From: Acanthaster planci
Lineage: Eukaryota; Echinodermata; Asteroidea; Valvatida; Acanthasteridae
DNA length: 64,000 bases
Assembly (NCBI RefSeq): GCF_001949145.1
Contig: NW_019091500.1
Location: 632,311 to 696,310 of the forward strand
Direction: 5' to 3'
Position numbers and translations under genes: made by a program. The notes below the pieces were generated by a model, which did no database searches, was not told the DNA's origin, and saw nothing but the letters and a program-made list of their open reading frames with translations. Positions 1 to 13,500 of the stretch are shown piece after piece; positions within the stretch are counted from its first letter, which is position 1, and each line of letters begins with the position of its first letter.

Positions 1-3000
1 ACTGCAATGAACACAGGCCTGCAGCTGCAGCCAAATTGGCTCGGACCAGACTTGCTTTTTTTGCTTTTTCTTTCAGAAAAAAATGGGCGCTTGTAACGAG
101 AAAGATGCATCATGTACATGTATGTGCAATTTTCACAGAATTGGTGTCAAAAAGACCACAAAAGACGGTTACTGAAAAACTCCTGAAGGCTTGACTACTG
201 TCTGTGGCAATATCAGACAAAATTTTGAGGGGGCACATTCTATCTACTCTTGGTTCTTTTCGGGTCAAATGAACACACACAATAACTGCACAACAGTGAT
301 TGTTAAGCTGTCAAACCTGAAAGTGGCTTGGTTCAGGAATAACTTCCTACCTCCATGGTTCAGGTAATATCTTATGACCCCTATTGGCTTGAGTGTCTGT
401 ATTTGAAATCTTCAATATTGCCTTCTCGTTACTTTGTGCATGTGTCTGTGAAATCAACGTATGGCCTCAACATCATCTTCAATATTTGAAAAGACAACTT
501 ACAGCCACTGCAGAAGACAGACTTCTCCTGGATGGACAGCACATTCCTCCATTCTCACTACCATCTCTGCTTCTATCCTCTTGCCAACATGTGCCCTAAA
601 AATAAAGAAAAAGTTAACTGGAATGGAGAAATAGAAAGGCCTCATTTCCATTAATTAATGTGAATGATTCCAAAGCCATTTTCATAATTAAAACAAGCAC
701 AATATATAACCCTAACTATTCAGGTTTGTATGGCTCGAAACCCTGCCAAACACACCAGTCTGCATTATTTGTCTAAGTAATTTGCTTGCCCAGTGTAACA
801 AGATCCAACAGGTCAACTCTCCCCAAGGCTAAACAGTCCAGGAGTCTGTGGTTGCCAGTCACCACAAGATCCAACAGTGGCATTGTCCAATGAAACCAGC
901 TCCCATTGTCTCAACATGGCCAGTTTGTCTGCTGTTGATTGCCCAGTGCATCATAGATTGACATGAAGGAATGTCGCGGTAAGTTTCCATGTGCCTGCGG
1001 AAGAAAGTCCAATGGGAACACGGCTATAGTGTGTCAGACTTTTACATCTGCTGCAGTATGCTGCATCTGGTGGGTTTAGGGTCAAGGTCAGTATTTGCAA
1101 AGTGATACATGCAGTTTTCACCATTTTTTTAAACTCTTCTTCTAAAGGTTATAGACTGCTGGCCCTCTTTGATTCCACAATCTGACCGTCTTATTCCTTA
1201 GACCTTCATCAATGTTCCAAGAGCAGATTTTACGACAATAAGGGGCTTTTTGTTCAGTGAAATTAAAATAATCATAAAATGATTTAATTCACCCATTTAT
1301 AATGAAAAAATTTCTTTTTACACGACAGATATTCATTTTCATGCTCAAAGATTCAAAACTATGGCTTTCATCAGTAAATTTTGGGGGAAATTATACCCCA
1401 AGACAGGTTTACCGTTGGTTATGTTCTCAGCCAGAAAACAGTTGTCATCATGTCTACAAAGTGTATAACATCCAGCACTGTGCAGTCTCTTCAGTCTTTA
1501 ATTTGGCTCTCTAAGACCAAAGAAATTAACACAGAATCGTACAGTTTTTGATGGCTGCAAGTGGGAACTTCAACTTCATTTTCAATAAGGAAAGATTTGC
1601 AGCTGAAGCAGATACATTATTAAATTTATGCCTTATCTTCCTGACCCTACTGGGGAGGGGAAAGGTTATCTCCCCCCCCCAACACAGTGACATAACACCT
1701 TCCATTGCTTTCCACCCCACGCAGCCCCCTCCCCTTTCAAAACTGTCTTCCCCTTTTTTTCTCTTTCAACACAGCTGCCTAATTGTGATCAAATCAGAAG
1801 AGTAAGCAGATGTCAATTACATGTATGTGTGCATGAGCATGATGTCATACCCAGACTAACATGTCTCCATCGTCCAGTCATCCATCTCTTACCCGATTGC
1901 CAGCTGCCAGGTGTGTATGCAGGTGTGGGGTCCAGCATCAAAGTGTGCCAATGCGTTGCAAGCCTATAGGTTGTTTTCGATTACAAGGCAGACCTGGAAA
2001 AATAGCGAGCCACCAAAATAAGAGAAACTCTAACTGAAGAATCACTGCCAAGTTGCAGGGAACTGAACCAATAGGGACTCACACATCAATACTACATGTA
2101 TCAAAATAACTCAATGTCTCATTGAATGATGCACAACATCACTGTGCTATCTGTATACCCATTTGAATGAAAATTTCTGCAAAGGTAGGTCTTGTATGAT
2201 ATTTTGTCTGTAAGGCAGCATGGGTAAAAAAGAAATCAGAAAAAAAATTAAGTAATCAGCAAAAAGGAGGGCACACTAAACATTAGACTGTTAACATTTC
2301 AAATCATGGAAATGTAGTCAAATAGCTGTTTAACCAAGAAGCAAAGGTTACACACAGAAAATAAACGTAAGTTGCCATGATTGATTGGTTTAAGTTTGGT
2401 TTTTCTTCAGGTTGATGCATTTTGTACGAGTGGTCCTAAACTTTTGCAATGACTGTACTTGTATACTACATACTTTTAGAGGCATGAAAGTCTCAAGAGC
2501 TACTCCTATGTTAAAAAATTGATTCATTCAAACACATGATAGATGTTAGTTGACCGCACCTGATGTGGTGTTCAGTAATTAACGTTCTCAGAGATCACAA
2601 CTGCTGGTGTCTGGAGTTGCACATGTTCACTGCCTATGAAAATCTTGGGCAAATCACAGTTGTAACAAAATTATGGTATCAAGATGACAAATAATTCATC
2701 AACTGGCATGATGGTCAGGAATTCACTATTTGGGCAAATTGGGTATAGTAAACTGCAATTATCAAAATCAAAAAGGCAATTGAGAAATACCTGTATATGG
2801 CTGATACCATTTACGGCCGGGGAGCTTTAATGTTTAAGCCTTCCTCCACTTGTTTCTAGCTTAGGAGTAGGGCCACGTATACGGAGGTATAGTCCATTAG
2901 CCTGGCCCTAATAAAGTCGAGTCTCAGACGTGCCACTCTTCGACGTTTCCTTGACTTTCCTCATGCATCACTGCCACACCTCTTTGCTGAAAAACTCTGA

Positions 3001-3010
3001 ATTCATTTAA

Positions 3011-3330
3011 GGCTTACCTCATTCAAATTTAAATTTTTCGGTAAATGAAAATGTTCTGGTAATTGAAAGCCAAGGCTAACCCTTTCCAAATTCTTATTTT
3101 TTGCACAGAGGAAAATTTTCTAAAAGTTAATAAATATTGTATGAAAGGCTCACCCCCCAAAAATTTTAGTTTTTCACAAAAATGAAAATTTTCTGAAAAT
3201 TAATAAATAACGAATGCAAGGCTATCCCCTTCATGTTTTTAATTGTTCACAAAATGAAATTTTTCTGAAAATGAAAAGAAATGCAAGGCTTACCCTTTAC
3301 AAATAATTATTTTCCCAAACAATAGTTTTT
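3011..3330. repeat. Degenerate AT-rich tandem repeat, about 70-bp period
   Basis: Four to five diverged units each start with AAGGCT followed by a C-rich patch (ACCTC, ACCCT, CACCCC, ATCCCC, ACCCT), then T-rich sequence, then a segment like TTTTCACAAAATGAAAATTT and a second A/T-rich part. The unit starts lie near 3011, 3072, 3145, 3219 and 3286. Spacing of 60-74 bp and substitutions between units indicate an old array. Confidence 0.6.
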
Positions 3331-3628
3331 AATTAAAATAACACGGTAAAATCCTTGCATCAGTTTTATTTAAAAATGCAACATTAACTTCCAAAGCAGT
3401 TGTTGCTGCTGTTTTTAATGCAAATTTTAAGGATAAACATCTTTAGGTTTTGCTGAAGCTATGTCCTTGCAATGTTAAGTCAACATTTTATTAAATTTAC
3501 AAGAAATTTTTGTAGAATATAAAATTACCGAATCTTAAAAATGTACTGGCACATAAATGTTTCTTTGTGCAATCACCAACACCCACAGAGACTGTGTTGA
3601 TAGTCGTTAACTCATCAATCAGAAAACA

Positions 3629-3634
3629 TTTATT
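3629..3634 (-). promoter_or_regulatory. Candidate poly(A) signal for the CCDC178-like gene
   Basis: AATAAA on the minus strand (TTTATT on plus), about 0.9 kb beyond the stop codon at 4540. It is a candidate downstream hexamer only; no cleavage site evidence exists and other A/T-rich hexamers occur nearby. Confidence 0.25.
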
Positions 3635-4539
3635 GTATACAACTATAAACAACTTCGAAATGGCATGTGTGTTGCATCTCCACATTCTTTTCAGTTTGCG
3701 AGTGTGAAAAATTATGTGTTACACTAGTTCCACAGAGAGATTTTTGATGAATGATTTTTTCGAGGGGGATACAATGATCACATTTACATGTACAGCAAAG
3801 CTGGGTTTTATAATTTAGTGATAAATTGATTTTGTTGAACACTGTCACTGCTGGGCATAACTAGCCCTTTCTATCTTGAAAATTCTACCCAGATTCAGTT
3901 CAGCTAGCGCTGCTAGCTGTTCGAATTTTCCCTTTGAAAAGACATAAAATAAAACCAGTACATGTATTTACATTAAGATAAGCTTTTATGGAACCCTGAA
4001 TGGTTTATGGAGTTCACAATGTGGGCAAAATGATTAGCTGCAAATTATCTACAAAAATAAAACAAGTAACAAACTTACAAATCAGCAATAACATCCCGTT
4101 AGAGTTTTAGGTAAAAACAGTGAAGATTGAAGGATGCGAGAACGAGAGAGTTTGCATCCAAGCCAAACTTTGACAATTTCAGGGCAGAAATGGATCATCG
4201 GGTTAAAAGTGAGAAAGAATGGCCTTTTTCACTTTACCTATCTGGTAGCAGATTGTTGAAATGGAAACAAATTAATTGGCCTAGCAACAATGTCCTGTCA
4301 GGTGGACAAGTCTTCAGATACAGGTTAACCCACCTGCATGCCAGATACAATATGGTGTTGTTTCATGCCAGACTGACCTCTCTCACTGGATCACTGCTGA
4401 TTATACGGGAGAAACTCTCATTCCAAGAACCAATGTCAAAATGTGTACATAGATTATCTATGAGCACGAAAGATCCCCCCCAAATGGATGACGGTCCTTG
4501 GCTTAGAAACACTGCAGCTATCAGTATGATGACATCTGT

Positions 4540-7500
4540 CTATACTGATATTCCTAATGCAGTGTCGTCTTTAAGCAAAGCAGCTGTTGCAGCAGCATGC
4601 ACTATGTTAGCTGCTGTCCCATCTAACTGATCTGTCAAGAAGGAACTGATGGTATCGATGGCTTGATCCATCTCTCTCTGTAATGACTGGATACGCTGGC
4701 AGTTCTCAGCTGACATCTCCTCAAAACGCATTAATTCATTCTGGTTAAAGAGTCCTCTGATGTGGTAGTACTGCACTAAGGCATGGTGGAGGCGAAGCTG
4801 AAGACCACCCAACTGAAGAAAAAAAAAATTGAATTCTATACGATACACCATGAATAATTCATATAAATCTCACTTTTAGATTTACTTTGGGTTCTCCTAA
4901 CCCTGTTTGAGGTCTGGGAAGGGCTGATGGCTTTGCATTGTGATTGGTTACCATACGCACAACCTCCAACCACGAGGTTATCACTTCCTGTTAGCAAAGT
5001 GTTATTTGAAGTTTTGGTTAATCCATGGCAATGTTTTGGCACAGGCAAAAACGACGGCTTACATCACAAAAACATGGCCTTGGTACAATCACAATAATTT
5101 ATCTTTTAAGTATCAATGATCATGTGTCTTTTGGCAATATATTTCAAATCACTGGTTATCTTGATCAATTTTGGATGAACTAATATGTGTAGTGAGAATA
5201 TTTTCAGCACTGAGGAAAAAAAGAAAAAATAATGAATTAACAGCCACATTGAGCGAGCTTGCGTTCCTAGCAAAAATTACCCAAAATGCTCTGCGCAATG
5301 TTAGCTGTGACCACACGTGATGTATTTCCTACACTAAAATCTGTGCAAGGTCATCAGCCTACAGCTGATTTCTCAATGACTAAATTCAGTCTTTTGGCAA
5401 TAGGCCTGGAGGCCGGTATTCATTACCTGCTTGTGGTCTTTAATGCTGGCTTCCAGGCTAAGACGACCCTCTAGGCCATCCAAAAGTTCCTCTTTCAGCT
5501 TAAGATGCTCCTGCTGTTTCAGCCTGTACTGATGAGCCAACTCCTTGTTCTCGCGCAGATTTTCCTTTAAATCACTCTAGAGAAGGAAATACACTATTCC
5601 TATGACTCAATCTGGAACTTTTAATTGCACTACACTGGCAAAATGAGATGTAAAATGCAAAAACTACTACAGACTGCTTGCTTACTTGCAGTACCTGAAA
5701 TAGAAAAAAAAAATAGAAAGCCTACCAATTCAGTTTTAGCAGAATCTTTCTGTAGAACCTTTGAGAAAGATTAAAGAGGTATTTTGGTTCTTACCTCTAG
5801 TTGTTCTAGCACCTCTCTACGTGCCTTCATGTTCTCCAGATGCTTACTACTCCCTTCTTCCATTCGCTGAGTAACCTGAGTCAAGGAATCCTTCAGTTCA
5901 TCTTGCTGCTTCTGACCTGATGTCAACTGAATTGTTATCTCTTCAAGATCTTCACTGATTAGTGATAAGAGAACAAATAAACTCTCTGTCAGATATCAAA
6001 TTTTTTGGGGATCATCTTTGTCTCATATGAACTTCAAAATAGAAAAGTATCCACATGTGAACACAATTTAAGCAAGATAAAAAGGTTTACACTGCATTCA
6101 ACCAAAAATTCAGAATGAAACTTGATTTCAGATTCAAAGGCACCTGTAGAGAAATTTCAGTGAAGATAAGGTCAATGTAAATTTTGGATGTGTAAAGCAA
6201 TCAAACTCAGTATCAACGCATGGTCTTTTTTGGGGGGGGGTAATTTTTCATTCCTACTCAAATGTCCCAAACTTTGACATGAAAAAGTGAAGTTTGAAGT
6301 TTGTACTAAGCCAATAAGGTTTATCAGGTTGGTTATCATCAGTTTCTTTCCTGTACATATCCATTTATACTCCTGGACAGACAGAGGCAATTAGGGGTAA
6401 TGTGGTTTACTCAAAGGACACAACCTGTGACCAGCAATTGGATTTGAACCCTGACCGTCTCCTCATAAATTACAAACCCTAACCACAAAGCTATTCTCTC
6501 TATGATGAAATCACATGACATTTATTTATACAAATTCTTAACCCCAACCCCCTAGAGTGTTTGTAAATTCACATTGAAAATCTGAAGATCTGGGACTGTT
6601 AGGGCTAAAGAAGCCCTGGGGCTCTGGGACAGTTGAATGCACTTTAATACACCAGTTTCTTGCACACATAGAACGGAACAAAGCTTTTCTGTCTTGTTTA
6701 TACCAACAGTGCTCATTATAAACCGAAAACCAATCAAAATGAAAGGCTAATGAAGAAGATACTAGAGGCAAAAAAAAATCAATAAGAATCACAGATTCTG
6801 AAGAATGAACTTAACGGAAACAGTTTACACACTATATCAACTTGTTAGTGTGACATACTGCATTTATCTGGTGTACTTACGTTAATTCAGCAATACTTTC
6901 CTCTGTAGTGGTAATGACTTTATGCATAACACTCTGTGATTTGGCCATATCGGCAAGTTTCTTGTTAATCAAGTCAGTACGGTAAGCCATGTAGTCAAGG
7001 CGCTTCGTAGCATTCAGGATCTCTTTCTGCAAAACAATTTAGCATTATGGTTAGACCCTGACTTTGTAAATGTCCGTTGCCATTTCTTAAAGGCTAAGCC
7101 AAAAGACAGATTTATGAGATGTAAAACGTTGACAATGACATTGCACAGCTGCTACATACACTTTACATTTTGGGAGCCATCATTTATTCTGGGTCATCGA
7201 TGCAAATGTCAAAAACCCATTGGCACCTCTATGGACAGCACAAATCTGATCTGCCTTGGATGAAACAGTGAGCTCCCCAAAATTTAGGATCAAGCATTAT
7301 TTCAGTTTATTTTGTCAAGTTTCCTACCTCAAGATTCTCACACTGTGGTTCCAGTTCTTGGATTGTTGTAGTCTGTGATGCCTTCACTTCTTTGTGACGT
7401 TCTTTCAACTCTGCTATGGACCCTCGAAGCTCTGCAATAGTCTGGTGAATATGTCATAAAATTTTTCAAATATGATGCAAATCGATTCATCATTTGTGTC

Positions 7501-10500
7501 AGCTTGAAATATTTTTACTTCACGTTTCAGTGATAATTCATAAACATGAGCTGGTTAAGTCATCAAATACATGTAAAGACAGAGGTTATTTCAAAACATT
7601 TAAAATAACATAAGTCATATCCAGAAAACCAAAATGTAGTTCTGAATATAATCTACTGAAATATGCGGTACAGGGTATGAATGCTTACCAACTGTACAAC
7701 CTGAATGTATCAAAAGAGTAAGTAAGGAGGATTAGATTTTGTCAGCAGAATCTACAAATTGTTCCACAAAATTCTGCTAAATAGAAGCACTGGCCCCCCT
7801 CTTATTTTTACAACTAACAGACTTGAACAAAAGGAAATCAGGAAAATGATTAATGATGTCTTTATTCACCCTTTGACGTTGAGCGTGTTCCTTCCTCAGT
7901 ACTTTGACATCAGCTAAGATATTGCTGACAATCTGCTCCAATTCAAATGCCTTCTTAGAGACCTTAGCTTTTTTCTTCTTGGCTTCTGTCTGTTGTTTAG
8001 CCAAGTCTGTGGTGTCAGAAGAGATGCGAGCTTGAAGGACTGTCCGTGCATGGGTTTCCTCTTTGACTTGTTTCTTCAGACTCTCTGCCGTACCCTGTCA
8101 GACAAACAAGACAAGCGGTTCATTAAGTTAACTGCACATGACACTGACACCTAACATTCGTAGGTTCCAGGAAAACAGCATCTGACGCGCTGATTTGTTC
8201 AATTTTCCATATTGAAAACACAATTGAGGCAAGCTCTTGCAAAGCTACCTAAGAGGCACCTACAATGTAACACACATCTACTGTTCACAATGAGCGAGAG
8301 TGGTGCACAGACACAGAATATATTCAAAGCTGTAAGCTGTCTCACAGTCGGGTCACAAGACACAAGTGAATACTCAGGGTATGACTATTATTAACATTCT
8401 CAGTGTTTGTAAATGGCCTATGCTGACAAAAAAGGTTTTACAAGAACAACGTAAAAAAGGCAAGAGTTTGCACAATGTATGATTTGATCAACTTGAAACT
8501 GTACCACTCTCGTGTTTGTCAATTGTTGTTTTGAGAGAGAAGTTTTTAAAAACCACTTGAGATACGTAACCAAAACACAGCTACATTTATTTGATGACGC
8601 ATTTGCTATAGGCTCAACTGCACAATGTATACCAGAAGCAAGACCCTTTCAATGCTTTGAATAGGCATTTTACTCCAATAAGACTTGAGACCAAATCGGA
8701 CAATGGACTCATCAACACCTCCAGCAATTAAATCCCACCAGACTGTGCACAGAAAAAAGTTACATTTCTGATCAGGTGCTGTGTACTATTTTTTTACCTA
8801 GAGCTGGCATTGTATTCAATGCATTGCTATGATTGAGTTGGTAACAGCTGCTGTCACTTGTATATGACCAGCAACATGTCAATGTCAACTCAGTTTACTG
8901 CACTTGTAAAACCTCCCACTCAACATTCATTTGACAGGAAACCTGTCATTAAAGCACTGAAATACTTTCTACCTTCCAACTGGTTGGGGTATTGGGGTTA
9001 ATGATCAGGCCCATGTTTCAAGAACACACTTAAGACTGCATTCACATTTCCGAGTCAATTGGTATATTTCTATGCTAATAATACTGTGGAATTTCCACAC
9101 CTGTTTCACCTTGGGTGAATTATTGAGTTTTATGGTTGAGACAAAGCTTAAAGTGAAAATATGTAAACAACCAGCATTATGGGAATTGTAGAGAATGACC
9201 TGTTTACACGTAGTGCAGTGTATTATGCATAATGTTCAGGCATCTTTTTGAATAATACTGAATGTTTGATCACTATTAACACTCTTGGAATTCTTCAATA
9301 ATCCATTCTTCTTCAAATGGGCAAAAGCTGTGACAGACTACATTGACCTTGGGTTATCATTATTCTATACATGTACAATAATGCAGCCATTTCCATTAGC
9401 ATTCACTATTTTCTATTAACAACAATAACATTATCCTTGAAATCATTTTGACAGGTCTCAGACGTTTTTATTCCCCGCTGCCCTTCCATTTTGATGCCAG
9501 TTCTGATAAAATGGTCATAAATGATGCAATGAAAGTAGCAATTGATGACAGAAAGACTGAATGGAGAACTTACACCTGTCTTCACTTGCTAACTAAAAAT
9601 GCTGGACCCATGCACAAATTTGCAGCACAGTATATTGAATATTTACAGAAAAAAATTAATCTGAGCAAATGCAGTCATTTGAGGAGATCACCTTTGTTTC
9701 TGAAAAGTTATGTATTTCAAATTTTTTTTTTTTAATATCACTTTTTTTTAATAAAGACTACTAATGTCTCACATTAAAGGTACACGTAGGTAGCACCATT
9801 GTTTTTTGCTGTAATTTACAGGATTGGCTGATTTGGGGTTTTGAAATTTACAATTTACCAATTTGGTCAAATTGAAGATCTTTTAATTTGGTCGCGCAGA
9901 GTTCATAGACAACAGGACATTCTGAGTGCATTCCAAAACAACAGCATTCTGGGCAAAAATATTTCTCAGATTGGCACAAGCTGTATGTTTGCTTTTTTTA
10001 AGTAAGACACTCAAGAATTATTTGGCAGTCCTATTTTTGCAATTTACCAATGGTTTCACCTGTCACGTTTTCATGTGGTGTCAACTTTGCTTCCAAGCTG
10101 TCAAAAAAATTCAACCCTTTTGAGTTTGAGCTTCCATTAAACCTTGTGCAGCCCCTTCCATATGGCAAACAGTCCCACTAAATAGACATAAGCTCAACAT
10201 ACATTCTGACTATAAACATTATGTTGAATTCTTTGAAAGACGTACATGTACACTCTTCAAAACTCAAGAGGTCGATCACATAGACAGGGCAAAATGAAGT
10301 TCACCTAGACTCTCATATTGGGAAAGATTCAAGATAAACATCTCCTGCAAAAAATAATAACATCTGGTGGCAGTATGTGGGATGACATCATGACAATGCT
10401 TGCTGATTAAAGTCACTCTCAATGCCAACTGTTACCTACCAGTACCTACTGGTACCGGTACTTCTTAGCAACCAACAAACCTAAGAATTATAGTCACTGG

Positions 10501-13500
10501 ATAGTCTTTTGTTGACCATGTTCCAGTGTCAGCCAGGGTCAACTACTGATCTGACATTACAATGATGAACTTGAAGCCAGAAGAAATCAAGGTTGGCACA
10601 CGGCAGACATAAAGGTACATGTATGTGACGTTGCACCGGTTTTACCAGTAATCCTCAGTGAAGGTTTACTGTAAGAGAATAATATCCTCTCCTTCTGACT
10701 AGTGATTAAAGAAACCCTGATAATCCCTTAGCCAATACAATGCAAGAGGGATGGCATAAGACCCCTCCATTGTACTTCAAGGCTAATGTCTTAACAAAGA
10801 AAGGTATTGGAGTGAAGTTCAATTTTCACTAGCTTAGGGAGTCCACTTGGGAATGTAAGGTCCATTCATGGCTGGGCCAGTTCTCCAAGGAGACAGTCTG
10901 TCAAGAAATCATTTAAGGACAATGGTGAAATGGTGACAAGCATCAAAGGGTGAATAAAGGGGCATAGGAGGGTCAAACAGCTCTTGATGGGGTAATTTAG
11001 GGGATTCCATGGCTTAAAGGGTTACTAAGTATTTTATCTTGCTTGAGGGAAAATTCAAACAATTACTTGAAGAAACTACATGTGTACTTGAGGAACAAAA
11101 TGAGTGTAGTCTTAATGCTGTTCTCAATAATATACATGTATATTCCAGTTGTAAGTTTAGAAAAGACCATCCTTTTCGAATAGAGAAATGCTGAGTTCAT
11201 ATCACTCCTTAGGGATGGGGCTGGAAGTCTCAGAAGGACTATTGTGATGGTCAGTTTTCTTTTATTTTCAAACAATTTTAGGAGTAGAATCTGTATCCCT
11301 TCTCCCATGTTGAAGCTACCCCGTGACATAGGTTTCCACTTTAAGACTTTACTTAGAGGTCAAAGAATGCTGATTGATGTTGGGGCAAACCTTCACGGGT
11401 CTGGTGTAAGTTTTAACCAAATAAGATCTAATCCTATTAGGAAATGTTAAACTTATGATTTATGCAATGTCCTTATCTGGGCTGATCTCTTCCCTTTCAC
11501 TGATTTCAAGGTATTTTAGTGACAGGTATACTCTGAGGTATGATAACTACAGTTACATGTCTGGAAGGGGAAATCAATGAAACATGTCTGTTGAAGGACT
11601 TAACCAACAGTCATTTGTTTGCAGTTGGTGTCCTTATGTACTTGTACTTATTGCTAGGTAAATATTGATGACGTAGGGAATGTGAATATGTCTTAATTAT
11701 GGGCTAGAGCTGGACCAAGAGAGGGTGCAATTTTCCTGGCAATGGAGGCCCCTTTGGTAGTAACTACACATCGCTGGTTCACGAACAATTATGAAAAGCC
11801 AGCATTGCAGTCGCATTGCTACCAACAAAATGAACAGACCAACATGGCTTTTTTTTTCAACCAATGAGGGGGTGCTTCTGCTCAGGGCAGATTTCAACCA
11901 CAGCTACATGTACTTAAAATTTCTGATAGGAAACCAGGGAGTCACAGTCTTTAGCCCTTGAAAACTTTGTATCTTCTTTAAAAGCAAATTGCAGTCAACT
12001 CTTGTTATGACTGGGTTGCAGGGACAAGCCAAATTGCTCGCTCTTAACGTACTGGTACGTAATATACTGTATTGTTACGAAAGTGCTCTTTACCTGAAGA
12101 ATTAACTGCAACAATTTCATTTTAGGACTTGAATTGCCAATTACAACATCCATCTGTATGTACATGTGAGTTTGCGAGTATAAAAATTTACATGCACATC
12201 CATTCCATGTTCACAAGTTAAACAAAGGGCCTGCAATAGTTTACATAGTGAGTAACAACAATATGCAATTAACCACAGCACTGAGTAACAACACTATGCA
12301 ATTAACCACAGTACTGAGTAACAACACTATGCAATTAACCACAGCACTGAGTAAAACCAATATGCAATTAACCACAGTACGGAGTAACAACACTATGCAA
12401 TTAACCACAGCACTGAGTAAAACCAATATGCAATTAACCACAGTACTGAGTAACAACACTATGCAATTAACCACAGTACTGAGTAACAACACTATGCAAT
12501 TAACCACAGTTCTGAGTAAAACCAATATGCAATTAACCACAGTTCTGAGTAACAATATGCAATTAACAACAGCACTGAGTAACAACACTATGCAATTAAC
12601 CACAGCACTGAGTAACAACAATATGCATTTAACCACAGTACACAGTGGGAGCTCAATTATTAGATTAGGTCCTCCGTTTGATGAATGAAATATTGAAGAG
12701 GGTTTGAATCCCAGCACATACTGTACATTTGTTCTACCGTTTACCCCTAGCCCACCGTGACAAATGCGCCGCATGCTCACCGTCTAACTGACACCAAAAT
12801 CGAGACTGTTTTTCGATTTTGCTAAGGTGTTTGTGTAAAACTGTAGGGCAAAGTCATCGATTGTTTTACTGTACTTAATTTTATCAAAACAAGAAAATGA
12901 TAAAACTGTATTTATCCCATACTGTTTGACCATTGCAAAAATGGTAAAAGGGTAAAGCAGTTGATGCACTGTTTACCATTGCCATCTACGAGGAAATGCT
13001 GAACAGTAAAACAAATGAACTGCATGTACCAGAATTGGTTCGCTTGGAAACACTGCTGACAGACAAAATGAGGCAAACTGGCATACTGGGTTATACAGAA
13101 AAGTAACATTAATTCATGGAGCGCAATGCATGAGGGGAAAACAGATACAAATTCAATTTTATGACATGTTTCAAATGAAAAGTCACGACTGAAGAGATGT
13201 CTTACCTGTAGAGTATCTTCCATCATTTGGGCTTTATCCTCTTCACCTATTAGTTTGTTGCGTATTGCTGTATTGATAACTTTGATCTTATCATACTCTT
13301 CGTCAACTACAGCTAGCTGTGTCTCCACCTTAGTCATTTCTCTCTTGATCCGTTCCACATTCTTGGCATCTGCCACCTGCTGCTTGGCACTACAGGGAAA
13401 AATAACCACGGTTGAAATTGGTGAAAAAAACAGCTTCTTATATATCTCTGTTCACCCATTTGTCTTTAACATTTGCCACATTTAAAGCCTTGACTAAATC

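Larger units (their letters stand above)
1..4539. other. Intergenic/3' flank, no supportable gene
   Basis: No exon could be supported in this stretch. The open frames present are short, begin at arbitrary codons and lack splice signals or recognisable protein similarity. The sequence is AT-rich with homopolymer runs and a degenerate AT-rich tandem array at about 3011-3330. The right end is the 3' flank of the minus-strand coiled-coil gene that stops at 4540, so part of it may be that gene's 3' UTR. Confidence 0.6.
8095..13205. other. 5.1-kb intron of the CCDC178-like gene
   Basis: Flanking exons 7870-8094 and 13206-13389 join in phase (phase 0), so no coding exon is required between them and none was found. 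Contents seen: the 33-bp minisatellite at 12250-12641, a B-box-bearing SINE-like piece at about 12645-12760, and scattered ACATGTA palindromes. The remainder shows no recognised structure. Confidence 0.6.

Noticed and set aside
4127-4630. 167-codon open frame on plus
   Set aside because: It overlaps antisense to the terminal exon of the coiled-coil gene (4540-4812), which is phase-linked to 17 other exons. No domain or splice logic supports the plus frame.
12241-12780. Open frames of 179 aa (minus) and 146 aa (plus) with 11-residue repeats
   Set aside because: They arise from the 33-bp minisatellite, whose period is a multiple of three. They overlap each other on opposite strands, lie in an intron and have no other protein features.
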